64,000 nt of DNA from an uncultured Bacteroidales bacterium (lineage in GTDB: Bacteria > Bacteroidota > Bacteroidia > Bacteroidales > Paludibacteraceae), in NCBI GenBank assembly GCA_946411385.1, contig CAMKDV010000003.1, positions 1 through 64,000 of the forward strand, given 5' to 3'. The notes under the pieces are model-generated. The model saw nothing but the letters and a program-made list of their open reading frames with translations, made no database searches and was not told the DNA's origin. Positions 8,169 through 18,637 of the stretch are shown in pieces. The translations under genes were made by a program, and so were the position numbers. The stretch's first letter is position 1; every line of letters begins with the position of its first letter.

Positions 8169-11100
8169 TGTTTTTAATAATTACGACATGGTTGTTCTCA
8201 ATAATCTTATACACTTGATCCGTAGCCGGCACGAGCAGAATGGGTTTGCGGAGAGTGCCATAGTGGGCATTGTGCTCGTTGGCTATATGCCCATATTCCG
8301 TTTGTCCCGGCTGCGGCTGAACGGTGAGGTGTTCGCCTTCACGAGTACGGAAGGTGAGGGACTCTCCTACATAGTTGCTTTGTACGGTGATGAAATAGAG
8401 TGTGTCGCCGTCGATTACCTGCGGAGCCGCCACAGCAGCCAGTTCGCCCTGTACATAGACTTCGATGTTGGTTAAGCCGGTTGTCTCGGGCAAGGCAGCC
8501 ACCAAGGTCATGTTAGCCGCTACGGATGGGTTGATGAAGAGCGTGATGTCCTTGTTGCTTTCACGAGCCGGTGCAGCATAAGCGGAGGGCGTCGGGATGT
8601 AGCGCATGGTGGTGGGAGCCTCTGCCATTCGTCGGAAGAGGTAACCTTGTCCCGGCCTCATGGTCTGGAGCGAGCCTTCCCATCTGCCGTTCTCGGAGAA
8701 GACAGCCACCGCGTCTTTGGACTTGACAACATCGCCGACAGTGGCTTTGTCGTAGTAGTCGGCAAGAGCTTCGCGAACAGGCATCGGCTCGTCCAACAGA
8801 TAAGCGATACTGCTCCATCCGTTATTGAGCGTGACAACACGCTGTTCATCGGTAAGCGGAGTACCCTCGACATCGATTGTACGGTTCTCCTCTACACGCA
8901 TCATGTACATAGAGGGGTAGTTGATCTGAAGGAGTGTTCCACGCCAAGCGGCGATAGAGTCGGTCTCGATGAAATTGCTGAACTGGCGCTCGGAAGCCGA
9001 CTTGATGATGTCACCGGCACGGAAGCCTTTGTCGTAGGAGAAGAGTTCGTCCAGGGTGGTGGAGGATGGGTTGAGGTTCAGGGAGATCCAGTTCCATCCC
9101 TTGTTGAGGCTGATTTGTTGCGTGGCGTCGCCGATGCTCACAGTCAGCATAACGGGGCTTTCGGGCGCATATCCGCGTAGGGCATTGTTCTGATAACGTT
9201 GTGGAGCCGAAGGCGTCAGCACGAAGGTCTTGCCTGTAGAGGCTTGCCAGAGCTTGAACGTCAGCAGTTTGCCCATCATGTTCGAGTTGCCGTACACCAT
9301 GAGATAGACATAGGAAGTGCCGGAGTTGTTGTCGTAGGTGATGTTCGCCTTTCCGACCAAATCTCCTTGGCAGAAAACAGCCACTATGTCATTGGGATCC
9401 ACATCCAGGGCATTGCCTGACTGCTCGTGGAACTGCACTTGTCCGCGGAGGGACATGGAGTTGTCGTAATTGTTTTGGTCCGCATCCTGCCACGGGCAGA
9501 CAGCAGCAACGGTATATTCGACGCGCAACGGCTCAACCAGTCCGTTCTCGTCGGCGAGATAGACATAATCCGAATACGTGCCCACCGGCATTTCGGAGTT
9601 GAAATAGAACCGAACGGTCTTGTCGCTGATGGCGCCTATTGCTCCATACGAATCATTCACGCTTAACCAATCGGGCAACGACTCGATGGAGAACTGATGA
9701 CGGAGTCCTGTCTGATTGAAGAAGGCGAAGTCAACATAGTTCTCGTTGTCGAGCGAGCGGTCGTTGGTATATAGCCACTCGTGTACCAGTTCGTTGTCGT
9801 ACCAGCGGAGCGAATTGCGGTCCACGGTAGCCATCCACATAACGGGCGAAGGCATGGGATTGCCATTGAGGTCTTCCACATCTCGTACTGTCACGAAGAC
9901 AGGCTGATGATTCACCTCATAATCCGCCATCTTGAGGTTGATGAGCAGTTCCTCGTTGTTGTAGGTCCAATTGAAGTTGAGTTTGGACAACAAGCCCATG
10001 CCGCTCACAGGTGCGTAGTTGGTTTTGTCTGCCAACGTCGTTATGGCTTTGCCGTTTACTATCGAATCCGTCACCAGCGGCACTACTCGGTTGACTACAT
10101 TGCCATTGGGGTCGTAGAAGATTCGTTGGTCGTTGATGGAGAAGACTTGCTCGAGTACGCCGTTGGCGTTCTGGATTTGTTGTTCAAATGGCAAGTACGC
10201 CATCAGTCCCATCTCGTCTCCGACCGGTGTACGGTTGCCGAACTCGGCGATGAAGGCTTTGGGCAGAGCCTGCTCGAACACGACGAACTCGTCGATGTTC
10301 CCCTCAAAGCCGTTGCCGCCTACGTACATATCGCCCACCACACCGGACAAGCGCTCGGCAGCAAAGGTAACTGCCAATTGGTTGTCCAGATAGATGGAGA
10401 CGTTGTTATACGTACGGTTGACGACTAACACCAAGTGATGCCAAGTACTATTGGCGATTTGACTATGGATGATTTCACTGCTCTCTCCGTAATGGAAGAC
10501 CAGTTTACCGTCATGGAGAGCGAAACGCTTGTCTCCGGCGGTGAAGATGGTGCCATTGGGGCTTGTGGGGCGGAACCACAGCATATACGTGCCATCATAC
10601 ACAGCAGAACGGGCAAGAACGTTACGTGCCAGGCTGACACTGTCCGTCTTGTTTATCGCCAAGGAGAGCCCCTTGGGCAAGTTCCACGACGCGTTTTGCA
10701 TCGAGAGTGTCGCTCCTGATGCTCGATCGCGTAGCGCGGTGCCTGTTCCTTCATTCATACGATAGTAAGCCATCAACTCGCGCTCGTAGCCTGTCAAGTA
10801 ACGCATGTTGGTAGCGGACACTTCCTCGGGCGTAAGTGCCTTGGTCCAGACGCGCGTCTCGAGGATGTTGCCCTCCATTCCTCGACCAAAGGCAAGGGGA
10901 GCAGAGATGTTGTACGGCTCTGTGAGATGAAGGTTGGCGCTGTCGGTGACCTCTTTGGTACCGGCGAAGAAGCGTACTGCCTTCGTTTCCTGATTATACG
11001 TGACAACGACACGTGTGAACTCGAGCATCTTATCCGGCAACGGTTTGGAATAGAGTGTCGTAGATGGAGTACGGAGCAGGAGGCGGTTGTCTGCGGTGCG

Positions 11101-14100
11101 GCCGAAACTCAAGCCATCGCCGTCCAGTCCGTGGGTAAAGAACGTCACGGCGGCATTGGGATCGGCAGGTTTAACCATCATGTCGATGGAGAAGGAGTGA
11201 TTACTGAGACTGCGGTTCACCGCCGATGCGGCGTAGGATTGTTGCGTTCCGTCGAAGTGCGGCGAAGCGTCGGTGGTGGGACTGGTCTCGTTAGTTATTC
11301 CCACCAATTGGAAGTTGTTGTCCTCGTCCAGCCAGTTGCCGGCTATCGGTTCCGAGAATCGGAGATACAGATGTTCGCCTATGCCCAAGATGCCACTGGC
11401 CGGTTCGGGGTCACCGAAGACGACGGGCGGGCGCGTATCCTTCACGCCGCTGATGACGGCTGAGGATTTAGTTACAAAACCGGAGCCGAATCGGCAGAAC
11501 GTCACGGCGCGCAGGTCGTAGTTGAGTTCCTTCGGGTCGCGCTCGCCATAGAAGCGGAACGGCACTATTCTGCCATTTTCAATCATCGCTTTGTTACCGG
11601 TTGCCAGTTGATAGAGACTGTCGTCGGCATAGAACGAACATTGGTTCACCCAATCGTCATCTGACTGGGTGGAGAGTTTGTACTGGAACTCGATGTGGTC
11701 GAAGTTCTTGTGATGGATGTCGAAGCCGTCGATTTCAACGGGCAGATAGTAGCCAATCGAGTCGCGCGGAGAGAGTGTGTTCATCGTCCAGTTCTGGCGC
11801 GGAGAAGTGATCTCCACAGGGCTGGAGACGGGCAGGAAGTGCACGGAGAAATTGAGTGTGGTGAACGTAATCGGGCAATCCGCCAAGCCCAGGCTGAGTG
11901 AGAGGTTCTCGTAGTCGTCCACGGTGCCGCGCTCCACCTCCAAGGTCTTGGTGACGGGCACGCCAGGTGTCAGCCAGAAGCCCATGCTCTGCGTGAGCGG
12001 CTGTCCGTCCATCGTGATACGTGCGCCATTGGGGTTGGACGATGTAACTACCGACAAATCAAACTGATTACCCAAAGCGGCACGGCCTGCCTGTACGGGC
12101 GCATTGTTCATCATCGTGACATGGAAGACGGCTCGTTTATCCGGCATCACAGCACTTTGCTCATAGGTATCAATACTCAGTTCGGGTTTGGACACCCATT
12201 GTGTGCCATTGTTGATGATGGTTCCCGGGTTGTAGAATCGGGTTCGCTCTTCCTCTTCATGCGGGCAGTAGGTCGATCCACCCACCGTGTAGAACACATA
12301 CGAGCCGTACAGCATATTTTCATCCGTAACGCCTGTCTTGTTCCGCATTATTGCCGTCGTATCACGCCAGATACTATCAGTACGTGCACGATACACGGCC
12401 ACGGTGAGGTCACCCATGTTGTCGGCAGAGAGTGAGAAACCGGTGCTCTTCGAGACGTCACGGTCTCTGGATATATTGAAATCCGATATGTAGTTGGCAA
12501 TTGGGGTGAAATCGAAGTTCCACTTGGTAGTGTTCGACCGCGAGCCCATCTGTTGTATGTTACGCTGTTGTTCAGCACTTCCGGCCGGACCTTGCGCCTG
12601 GGTAAGATCGCCAATCTTACTGAGGGCAGAGCCCACCGTCTCACCAATCTTGTCGCCCTTGCTTAGCGCGAAGAAGCCGGCTATGCTCTTCCAATCCATC
12701 AACAAAGTAGAAGCGGCAGAGACGCCGTCTGAAGCCGCGGATTGTCCCCATAGTTTAGCGGATTGCGGCAACTCGTTATACCCGGCGTCGCCTGTATAGG
12801 AATCGGTATGACTCAGGCTGGCGCCGGCAGCAATCGACCACGTGCCGACCTCTTTGCTGGAACCGCCCATGCGGGCATTGACCTTTTCTTTCTCGTTGGC
12901 GTACAGGATAGCCACCCATTCGCGAATCATGTTATCGAGCGCTGCAACACGGTTGGTATAAACCTTGTTATCCTGCGCATCCGGTATAATCATCTTGTAC
13001 GTGCCTTTGGGCAGCGTGTCGGTAACCCCCGCCATAGCAGAGGTGTTGCACCTCCAATATACCGGCTCGCCTGTACCATCGGCATAGGCTTGTGCCGAAG
13101 TAGAGTCGGGGAAATCCATCAGCAGGTTGGCGCGCTCCAAAGCCAATTTAGGAATCAACGTATTGATAATATAGTCTTGCGTATAGATGAAAGTATTGTT
13201 CACCTTGGAGCCCAGAACTGTTTTCTGACCGGTCACGAGGTAATAAGGCTTGCCGTCGGCGGCTGTTCCTTGCCCCAACACCTTCATCATGCCGGCAGCA
13301 ATAGCAGGCATACGTATCTGGTACAGACTGTCAGAGATAACTGCCACTGCGCTCACCTTGCCTGCCAATTGGCTCACCGTTGTGCCATAGAACACATCCG
13401 CCAAAGAGCCGACATCTGCCGAAGTAATACCCATAGAGGTGGAGATATTGTCACTGGTGGTGACGGAATAGACGTAGTTGTATCCCCAGTTCCATTCGTG
13501 GTTAATCGGAATAGGAATTGTGAGCAGACGTGTAGTCTCAAAATTAGAACCCATATAGGTACCGGAACCCATTGGCGCTGCCACCGTACCGATGTCCTGC
13601 GAGAAATTCAGACCTCGCATCACATCTATCTCCACGCCGGCAGACCATGCATACGTCTCGGTATAGGAGAAAGAGTAAGTAGAGCCGGCGTCCACCCAAG
13701 CCGAAGAGCCCATACCGGCGGGGTCGCGAATGATATCCAGCAGCACCACTTCGCTCTCGGTGGCGGTGATGTCACCGGATTGGTAGTCCACTCCGCTGAC
13801 ATAGGCTTGGAAGACGGATGTCTCTACAGCCGTGCCCTCAGTCTTGAGCAGCGTGCTGACAGTGCGCAGGGCATTGGTCCCGCTGTTGCGTGTGTCTATT
13901 TGGTCGACAGAGAGCCATACCGCGCGGTTCTCGCCCTTTTCGTCAAGCGTGATGTGCACAGTGTCCGTTTGGCTATGCAGACCATTGTGGATGATCACTT
14001 CACCGCCACGCTGCGGCACACGGTCCACGATGCCGATGCTGCGGTTGTTATTGTATATATATTCTTCATACGCACGCGCAACGAATTGGTAACGGCGGTT

Positions 14101-17100
14101 GCTGATGAAGACGGGATGGCCCATCAAGTAGTTGATTGTACCATCGGGTTGCTCGGTGTACATCGTCACCTTGTCTGTCGCCATCGGGTTGAGGGAGGAG
14201 AACTCCATCTCGGATTCACCGTACCCCTTGCGCTCAATACCATAAAGTATTTGGTTGAGCCCTATTACCACGGGGTTGTGGTAGATTCGGTCATAAACGG
14301 CATGATAGACGACCTCCTTACCGTTGAGTGAATCGGTGATTTGCTTCAGCGGAGCGTTCACCAAGTCGAAGGTCTCAGAACCTTGCCCTTGTGCAAAGAG
14401 GGTGGCATAGCCCGTGGCTGTGGCTTGTACCACTTTGTACTTCACGGGGAACAGATCCACGGCGAACTCACCTGTTGCAGAGTCCGGACGCAGCACGATT
14501 CGTTTCTTCTCGAATCGGGTATTGGTCACCACTTGTCCGCCGCTAACCGAGGCATAACTTACGCTTTGATTCATCGTGTCTCGGCTCAGGTCGTCCGCGT
14601 CGTGAACGATTTGGGCGGTGTTGTCCCCCTCGAGCATGAGGACAAGTTGCAAGTTGTCACCCAAGTTGTTCTTGCCCAAGCCAAAACCGTGCTTGAGGTC
14701 ACGCTGGTCGTTACCACCGGCTACACGGCCTACGAGGCGCACTTTCGTTTGGTCGTAGAAGCGCACTCCGTCCAAAGGCTTGGTCAGGGCAAAGGTGTCT
14801 TTACCTTGCTCCACATGCAATACGCCGTCCCCCTCAAAGGTGTGTCCGGGCTTGAAGACCTGTAGCTTACACGGCTGCGAAGTGGGCAACACCAGTTCGA
14901 AGTTACCATCCGTACCGGTAGTCACCGGCGTATTGCCGCGGCGAACGGTGTCCCCGTTGAGCAGGAACATAGCACCCGGCACAGGGATGGTACTCATCTT
15001 GTACAGCACTCTACCCGACAAACGCGTGGAGGAAGTGTTGACAAAATCAATGCCGCTGCCTACAGCCTCCGCCGCAGACAAGGTCACTGCAGCCGTGGAG
15101 GCAGAGCTGCTGTTGTAGGAGAAGGTACCATATTGTGCAGTAGGCACAACGATAAAAATAGCTCCTCTGGTAGCGTCATACGCCAAACTGTCAAACAGGA
15201 AGAAGCCCGTTGCATCTGTGTTCATTGTGCGTAGCGTCGTTCCGGCGGTGTCTTGCAGCGCCACTTCCACTCCTGCCATGCCACTGTTGTCCGGCATGTT
15301 GATGTAACCCGAGATCTCGCCATACTGTGTACGCCATCCTTCCACTGTCGTAGCGTTAGAAGTACTCCTGCCGTTGCAGGAATAGTGGGTGGCAATGGTG
15401 TAGTCGTAGTGCACATCGGGCACGGCAGAGCGGTCGAAGAAATCGCTGTTGTCGCCGCGATATACGGTGTCCGGAGAGGCGTCGCTGCCTTTACGAATAC
15501 GTGTCAGCACGTACTCATCCACCGCATTGCTGTTCACCTCCCAACGCAGCATCACTCCGTTCTTCATGGCTGTAGAAGCATCGCCTTGGGTGGCAGTGAA
15601 ACGGGTGATACTCGCTGACTCGTCGAAATACAGATTAGGACCGCCGATGACGATGGGGTGCAGTTGAGTGGAGTCCATCACATGCAGGTCGGCACTGCTT
15701 TGGTCGATACGAACGGCGTAGGAGTAGTGCGAGCAGGCACGATCGGCTATGTCGCTGTAGGTGGCTATCCATGATCCGTCTGCCTGACGGCGGATGCTGT
15801 CGGGCGGAACAATGAACTCCATCGTCTGACCCGTCTCCTGAATCGTACGCATGACGATCAACCGAGCAGAATTGTCCCACATGGCCTTGCCGCCACTACT
15901 ATACTGCTGTTGATATTTGGCTACAAGCAGCGGACTCAGACTGTCTATTAAATGCTGGTGCACGGCAGGTGTCAAAGGATCCTCCGTAAAGATGACACCA
16001 TAGTCAAAAATATCACAGATAAAGACATTAACATCCTGCACTCGGAATAAGTGGCTTTCATTCAACTCGACAACTAACTCTTCTCGTCCAAAGCCTTTGC
16101 CGAAAGTGATAATAGCACCTCGAGGTACTTTGAATTCCCTGTTCCCATGGAACTGATATTTGTCCTCTTCTCTAATAATAGCTCCTTGATGGCGGACTGT
16201 CATAGAAAGATAATTTCCGCTTCTGTCCGGCTCGTCAATAATACGCACCGTCACCGAATCAGCGAGGCTGCTTATTTTATTCACCCTCAGCTTGAATCCT
16301 TCGTTAGGGAATGATATAGGAGGAACATCGGTGTTCTCTATCTTGAAACGGAAATTCACCTTGTGATTTGTTTCAAACTCGGCATCCTTGGTGTAGTTCT
16401 CTTGCGTGGTGGCGAGCGGTGCCAAATAATTCACATTGTATAGTTCCGCTGTTTTTACCAAGTCGGAGTTCCAGCCCCAAACAGCAGCAGATGCACGGCG
16501 GATACGATAATATACGGGTACTGACGACACCTGCACCTTGTCGTTGATCAGTTCCACCTCTACACTGTACTTGGCGTTTCCGTTCTGGTCGTAGATGATA
16601 TAGGCAGAACTCGGAGTATAAGACGAATGATAACTGATGGTATCGGCTTGTGAGTTATTGTTGCCTGTCCACGTGTCGCGGCTATTGTCCACATAAGTAT
16701 AGCTGCCTTTGTTGCGGTTCATCGATGCCACTGTCACCTGTCGGGCGTCTGAGAAGTCCGCCTTCAGGGCACGCTGTATCTCAAACATGTCACCATCCAT
16801 CAGGTCTGTCAGGTGAGGGTTCTTGATATTCCACGTCAGGAGGTGATTGCCCGTAAAGGTGCCGGTCTCATCCGTCTCTGCGTTAGCCTCGAAATCATAG
16901 ATACGATGGTAAGGCGGTATATCCACCGAGTTCGACTGTATCCAAACATGCTCTTGCGTGGTGGCATTGCGCTCCTGCTCAAAGGTGGCGTAAAAATCGG
17001 TCTGCACCGTATCGGTGGTAGCTACCTGAATCATACCGGCGCGCTCTTTGTTCTTGATCGGCCATTGCACATTCGGGTCCAACGAGGTTTTATAGTTAAA

Positions 17101-17841
17101 CACTGCCTGAAATGCAGTGAAAGGCACCACCGCGGCGCCATAGCCCGTCATACCGCTCTCATTTACGGTGTACAAGTACGGAGTCAACAATTGCGGCGGC
17201 ATGACGTTGTCGTTCGTCGAGTAGTTTTGGCCGTTATTGTCGAAATGCCAATCAAAATCGTATGACGAGTTATTGTCCTTGGGATTCGCTTGGTTTCTGT
17301 AGATGTAAACTCGTAGGTTAATACGGAAGGTCTTGCCGTTCAACTCGGTTGGCGGGTACCAGTCGAAATCCAGCTTAGACACGCATCGGAAACCGTCGTC
17401 CTCGCCTTTCTTGACTAAGAGTTTACCGGATTCGCTGCCTTGATTCACCAGCTTATTGATTCCGTCATAGGTAGAGGTCACAATAGCTTTACCCTTCTCC
17501 ATCTTCAGGTAAGCGGTACCTTTCCCGCTGTCATAGTTGCCGTTTTCCGAATCGTCGGCAGTACGCTTGGAGTACATGCGAGCAATGGTCTGCGAACCGG
17601 TCTGCCCCGTGATGTTGTCAATGTAGATGTAGCTCATCGAGTGTACGTAGTAGTCATTGCTTGAACCGTACGAATACACCGGAATGGAGAAATGAATCAC
17701 ATCCGACCCGGCAACGGTGACGGTGTAATGCTTCTGTTTCTCAAGGTAGTCGTTTCCGGCTGCCCTTGCATGCATCGGCAATAAGCACATCATGCACATA
17801 GCAAGAAGCCATGTATAAACGCTTCCCACTCTTTTTTTCAT
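8134..17841 (-). CDS. giant secreted LamG/Ig-like surface protein with T9SS-like tail
   Basis: About 3,235 aa from the ATG at 17841 (or 17859, six residues longer). It has a clear signal peptide (WLLAMCMMCLLPMHARA). In order: beta-rich fibronectin/Ig-like region, two carboxypeptidase-regulatory-like units near 845 and 940, a long central region, two LamG/concanavalin-like domains (about 2190-2350 and 2415-2535), two GWNWISL/GWSSIAY repeats (about 2910-3070), and a short tail ending NNEKYDVTGRKL that resembles type IX sorting tails. It is probably a cell-surface adhesin or glycan-binding protein. The frame continues 5' to 18108, but that part covers a terminator and promoter and is not taken as coding. 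The large antisense frames (for example near 12.8-14.3 kb) are composition shadows. Confidence 0.9.
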   Translation of the reverse strand: MKKRVGSVYTWLLAMCMMCLLPMHARAAGNDYLEKQKHYTVTVAGSDVIHFSIPVYSYGSSNDYYVHSMSYIYIDNITGQTGSQTIARMYSKRTADDSENGNYDSGKGTAYLKMEKGKAIVTSTYDGINKLVNQGSESGKLLVKKGEDDGFRCVSKLDFDWYPPTELNGKTFRINLRVYIYRNQANPKDNNSSYDFDWHFDNNGQNYSTNDNVMPPQLLTPYLYTVNESGMTGYGAAVVPFTAFQAVFNYKTSLDPNVQWPIKNKERAGMIQVATTDTVQTDFYATFEQERNATTQEHVWIQSNSVDIPPYHRIYDFEANAETDETGTFTGNHLLTWNIKNPHLTDLMDGDMFEIQRALKADFSDARQVTVASMNRNKGSYTYVDNSRDTWTGNNNSQADTISYHSSYTPSSAYIIYDQNGNAKYSVEVELINDKVQVSSVPVYYRIRRASAAVWGWNSDLVKTAELYNVNYLAPLATTQENYTKDAEFETNHKVNFRFKIENTDVPPISFPNEGFKLRVNKISSLADSVTVRIIDEPDRSGNYLSMTVRHQGAIIREEDKYQFHGNREFKVPRGAIITFGKGFGREELVVELNESHLFRVQDVNVFICDIFDYGVIFTEDPLTPAVHQHLIDSLSPLLVAKYQQQYSSGGKAMWDNSARLIVMRTIQETGQTMEFIVPPDSIRRQADGSWIATYSDIADRACSHYSYAVRIDQSSADLHVMDSTQLHPIVIGGPNLYFDESASITRFTATQGDASTAMKNGVMLRWEVNSNAVDEYVLTRIRKGSDASPDTVYRGDNSDFFDRSAVPDVHYDYTIATHYSCNGRSTSNATTVEGWRTQYGEISGYINMPDNSGMAGVEVALQDTAGTTLRTMNTDATGFFLFDSLAYDATRGAIFIVVPTAQYGTFSYNSSSASTAAVTLSAAEAVGSGIDFVNTSSTRLSGRVLYKMSTIPVPGAMFLLNGDTVRRGNTPVTTGTDGNFELVLPTSQPCKLQVFKPGHTFEGDGVLHVEQGKDTFALTKPLDGVRFYDQTKVRLVGRVAGGNDQRDLKHGFGLGKNNLGDNLQLVLMLEGDNTAQIVHDADDLSRDTMNQSVSYASVSGGQVVTNTRFEKKRIVLRPDSATGEFAVDLFPVKYKVVQATATGYATLFAQGQGSETFDLVNAPLKQITDSLNGKEVVYHAVYDRIYHNPVVIGLNQILYGIERKGYGESEMEFSSLNPMATDKVTMYTEQPDGTINYLMGHPVFISNRRYQFVARAYEEYIYNNNRSIGIVDRVPQRGGEVIIHNGLHSQTDTVHITLDEKGENRAVWLSVDQIDTRNSGTNALRTVSTLLKTEGTAVETSVFQAYVSGVDYQSGDITATESEVVLLDIIRDPAGMGSSAWVDAGSTYSFSYTETYAWSAGVEIDVMRGLNFSQDIGTVAAPMGSGTYMGSNFETTRLLTIPIPINHEWNWGYNYVYSVTTSDNISTSMGITSADVGSLADVFYGTTVSQLAGKVSAVAVISDSLYQIRMPAIAAGMMKVLGQGTAADGKPYYLVTGQKTVLGSKVNNTFIYTQDYIINTLIPKLALERANLLMDFPDSTSAQAYADGTGEPVYWRCNTSAMAGVTDTLPKGTYKMIIPDAQDNKVYTNRVAALDNMIREWVAILYANEKEKVNARMGGSSKEVGTWSIAAGASLSHTDSYTGDAGYNELPQSAKLWGQSAASDGVSAASTLLMDWKSIAGFFALSKGDKIGETVGSALSKIGDLTQAQGPAGSAEQQRNIQQMGSRSNTTKWNFDFTPIANYISDFNISRDRDVSKSTGFSLSADNMGDLTVAVYRARTDSIWRDTTAIMRNKTGVTDENMLYGSYVFYTVGGSTYCPHEEEERTRFYNPGTIINNGTQWVSKPELSIDTYEQSAVMPDKRAVFHVTMMNNAPVQAGRAALGNQFDLSVVTSSNPNGARITMDGQPLTQSMGFWLTPGVPVTKTLEVERGTVDDYENLSLSLGLADCPITFTTLNFSVHFLPVSSPVEITSPRQNWTMNTLSPRDSIGYYLPVEIDGFDIHHKNFDHIEFQYKLSTQSDDDWVNQCSFYADDSLYQLATGNKAMIENGRIVPFRFYGERDPKELNYDLRAVTFCRFGSGFVTKSSAVISGVKDTRPPVVFGDPEPASGILGIGEHLYLRFSEPIAGNWLDEDNNFQLVGITNETSPTTDASPHFDGTQQSYAASAVNRSLSNHSFSIDMMVKPADPNAAVTFFTHGLDGDGLSFGRTADNRLLLRTPSTTLYSKPLPDKMLEFTRVVVTYNQETKAVRFFAGTKEVTDSANLHLTEPYNISAPLAFGRGMEGNILETRVWTKALTPEEVSATNMRYLTGYERELMAYYRMNEGTGTALRDRASGATLSMQNASWNLPKGLSLAINKTDSVSLARNVLARSAVYDGTYMLWFRPTSPNGTIFTAGDKRFALHDGKLVFHYGESSEIIHSQIANSTWHHLVLVVNRTYNNVSIYLDNQLAVTFAAERLSGVVGDMYVGGNGFEGNIDEFVVFEQALPKAFIAEFGNRTPVGDEMGLMAYLPFEQQIQNANGVLEQVFSINDQRIFYDPNGNVVNRVVPLVTDSIVNGKAITTLADKTNYAPVSGMGLLSKLNFNWTYNNEELLINLKMADYEVNHQPVFVTVRDVEDLNGNPMPSPVMWMATVDRNSLRWYDNELVHEWLYTNDRSLDNENYVDFAFFNQTGLRHQFSIESLPDWLSVNDSYGAIGAISDKTVRFYFNSEMPVGTYSDYVYLADENGLVEPLRVEYTVAAVCPWQDADQNNYDNSMSLRGQVQFHEQSGNALDVDPNDIVAVFCQGDLVGKANITYDNNSGTSYVYLMVYGNSNMMGKLLTFKLWQASTGKTFVLTPSAPQRYQNNALRGYAPESPVMLTVSIGDATQQISLNKGWNWISLNLNPSSTTLDELFSYDKGFRAGDIIKSASERQFSNFIETDSIAAWRGTLLQINYPSMYMMRVEENRTIDVEGTPLTDEQRVVTLNNGWSSIAYLLDEPMPVREALADYYDKATVGDVVKSKDAVAVFSENGRWEGSLQTMRPGQGYLFRRMAEAPTTMRYIPTPSAYAAPARESNKDITLFINPSVAANMTLVAALPETTGLTNIEVYVQGELAAVAAPQVIDGDTLYFITVQSNYVGESLTFRTREGEHLTVQPQPGQTEYGHIANEHNAHYGTLRKPILLVPATDQVYKIIENNHVVIIKNNEKYDVTGRKL

Positions 17842-17897
17842 GGCAAATATTCCTCTCATAATATCAAGTTGTTTGTTGAAAATTTTTGATTTTTGAG

Positions 17898-17931
17898 TGC
17901 AAAGATACAAAAAATTTTTGACATTTGCAAA
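17898..17931 (-). promoter_or_regulatory. promoter of the giant surface-protein operon
   Basis: Minus-strand TATCTTTGCA (17907-17898) with TTTGC at 17931-17927 and 19 nt spacing. The leader is short (about 35-50 nt). This supports the start at 17841/17859 over the longer frame. Confidence 0.8.
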
Positions 17932-17968
17932 TAAAAAGCAAAAAAAGCGACCGAAGTCGCTCTTTTTT
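17910..17968. repeat. 59-bp perfect repeat, upstream copy
   Basis: Same sequence and orientation as 7428-7486. It includes the hairpin at 17946-17961 with flanking A- and T-runs (terminator, both directions) and the -33 box of the surface-protein promoter. Recombination between the two copies would remove the whole 10.5-kb operon and leave one intact terminator-promoter unit for the hsd genes. Confidence 0.85.
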
Positions 17969-17984
17969 ACTCTATCCCTGCATC

Positions 17985-18108
17985 CTTTCTCAGTCCCCGA
18001 TAGATCTGCGTGTACATCCGGCCGTGCACGTTTCCTTTGACCGTCTTTTACGCTGTCCGGTGCTCCCCGCACTATGTCAATTGCATCTACAAATGTTACT
18101 TGTGCCAT
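17985..18108 (-). pseudogene. short ORF, apparently frameshifted small protein
   Basis: From the ATG at 18108 one frame reads MAQVTFVDAIDIVRGAPDSV and then becomes arginine-rich. The next frame over reads VKGNVHGRMYTQIYRGLRK followed by DAGIE and a stop near 17970, just before the terminator hairpin. Joining the two at the AAAA run around 18050 gives a plausible 40-45 aa protein with a start, a stop and its own terminator. This suggests a small gene broken by one indel, or a sequencing slip. I cannot name the family with confidence. Confidence 0.35.
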
Positions 18109-18184
18109 AATCTTTTAATTTTGTTTTCTTTGTTGTTCGTTTATTGTGTCGGCTTCTATCCGACAATGTTTTTTAGGTTTTTTG

Positions 18185-18302
18185 CTTTTGAGTGTTGCTC
18201 GTAGAGTGGTGATAATTGATGATAAAAACTATCCGAAAGTTCGCTTTCGAAAGTTTTTAGCGGCAATTAGCACAAGTAGCACAGCTACTAAACACTCAAA
18301 AG
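18185..18302. ncRNA. cruciform-type folded segment closed by a 12-bp stem
   Basis: CTTTTGAGTGTT (18185-18196) pairs perfectly with 18291-18302. Inside are AGTAGC/GCTACT (18276-18290), TAATTG/CAATTA, and a long hairpin with TAAAAACT and GAAAG-TTCG-CTTTC. The gene-less stretch 18109-18637 also holds two similar small GTCGG...CCGAC hairpins (18148-18166 and 18504-18521) and CGACACAG repeats (18617-18638 and inverted near 18540). Strand and function are unknown. It may be the folded end of a decayed element belonging with the DUF3987-like remnant. Confidence 0.4.
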
Positions 18303-18637
18303 GGTTTTATCGGTTTTTGTTATATTTTTTGGTCTCCATTGATTTTTTGATAATTTTGGGCCATTTTGGACGAATAAGAATCCATCAATTATCAATCAAT
18401 TTACCTTCCATTATCGGTCCGTTTCCACTCCATTATCGAGGGTATCCTAGACTTTACCCACACCCTTATGCCCCTCGCAAGACCCCATTCACGTCGTCTG
18501 TTAGGTCGGATGTTATCCGACAAAGTATTTTTTTGCATGTCGCTGTGTCGCTCTTGTCGCTATTTGCTATTTCTCTGGTACTTTGCGTTTTATGCCTCAA
18601 AAAAGCCTGTAAAACACAGCGACACAGCGACACAGCG

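Noticed and set aside
12763..14331. 522-codon plus-strand frame
   Set aside because: It lies wholly antisense to the giant surface-protein gene, has an odd His/Val/Arg-rich composition and no promoter; a composition shadow.
17842..18108. N-terminal extension of the giant protein
   Set aside because: The extension would translate a terminator hairpin and the operon's own promoter; a good signal peptide starts at 17841.
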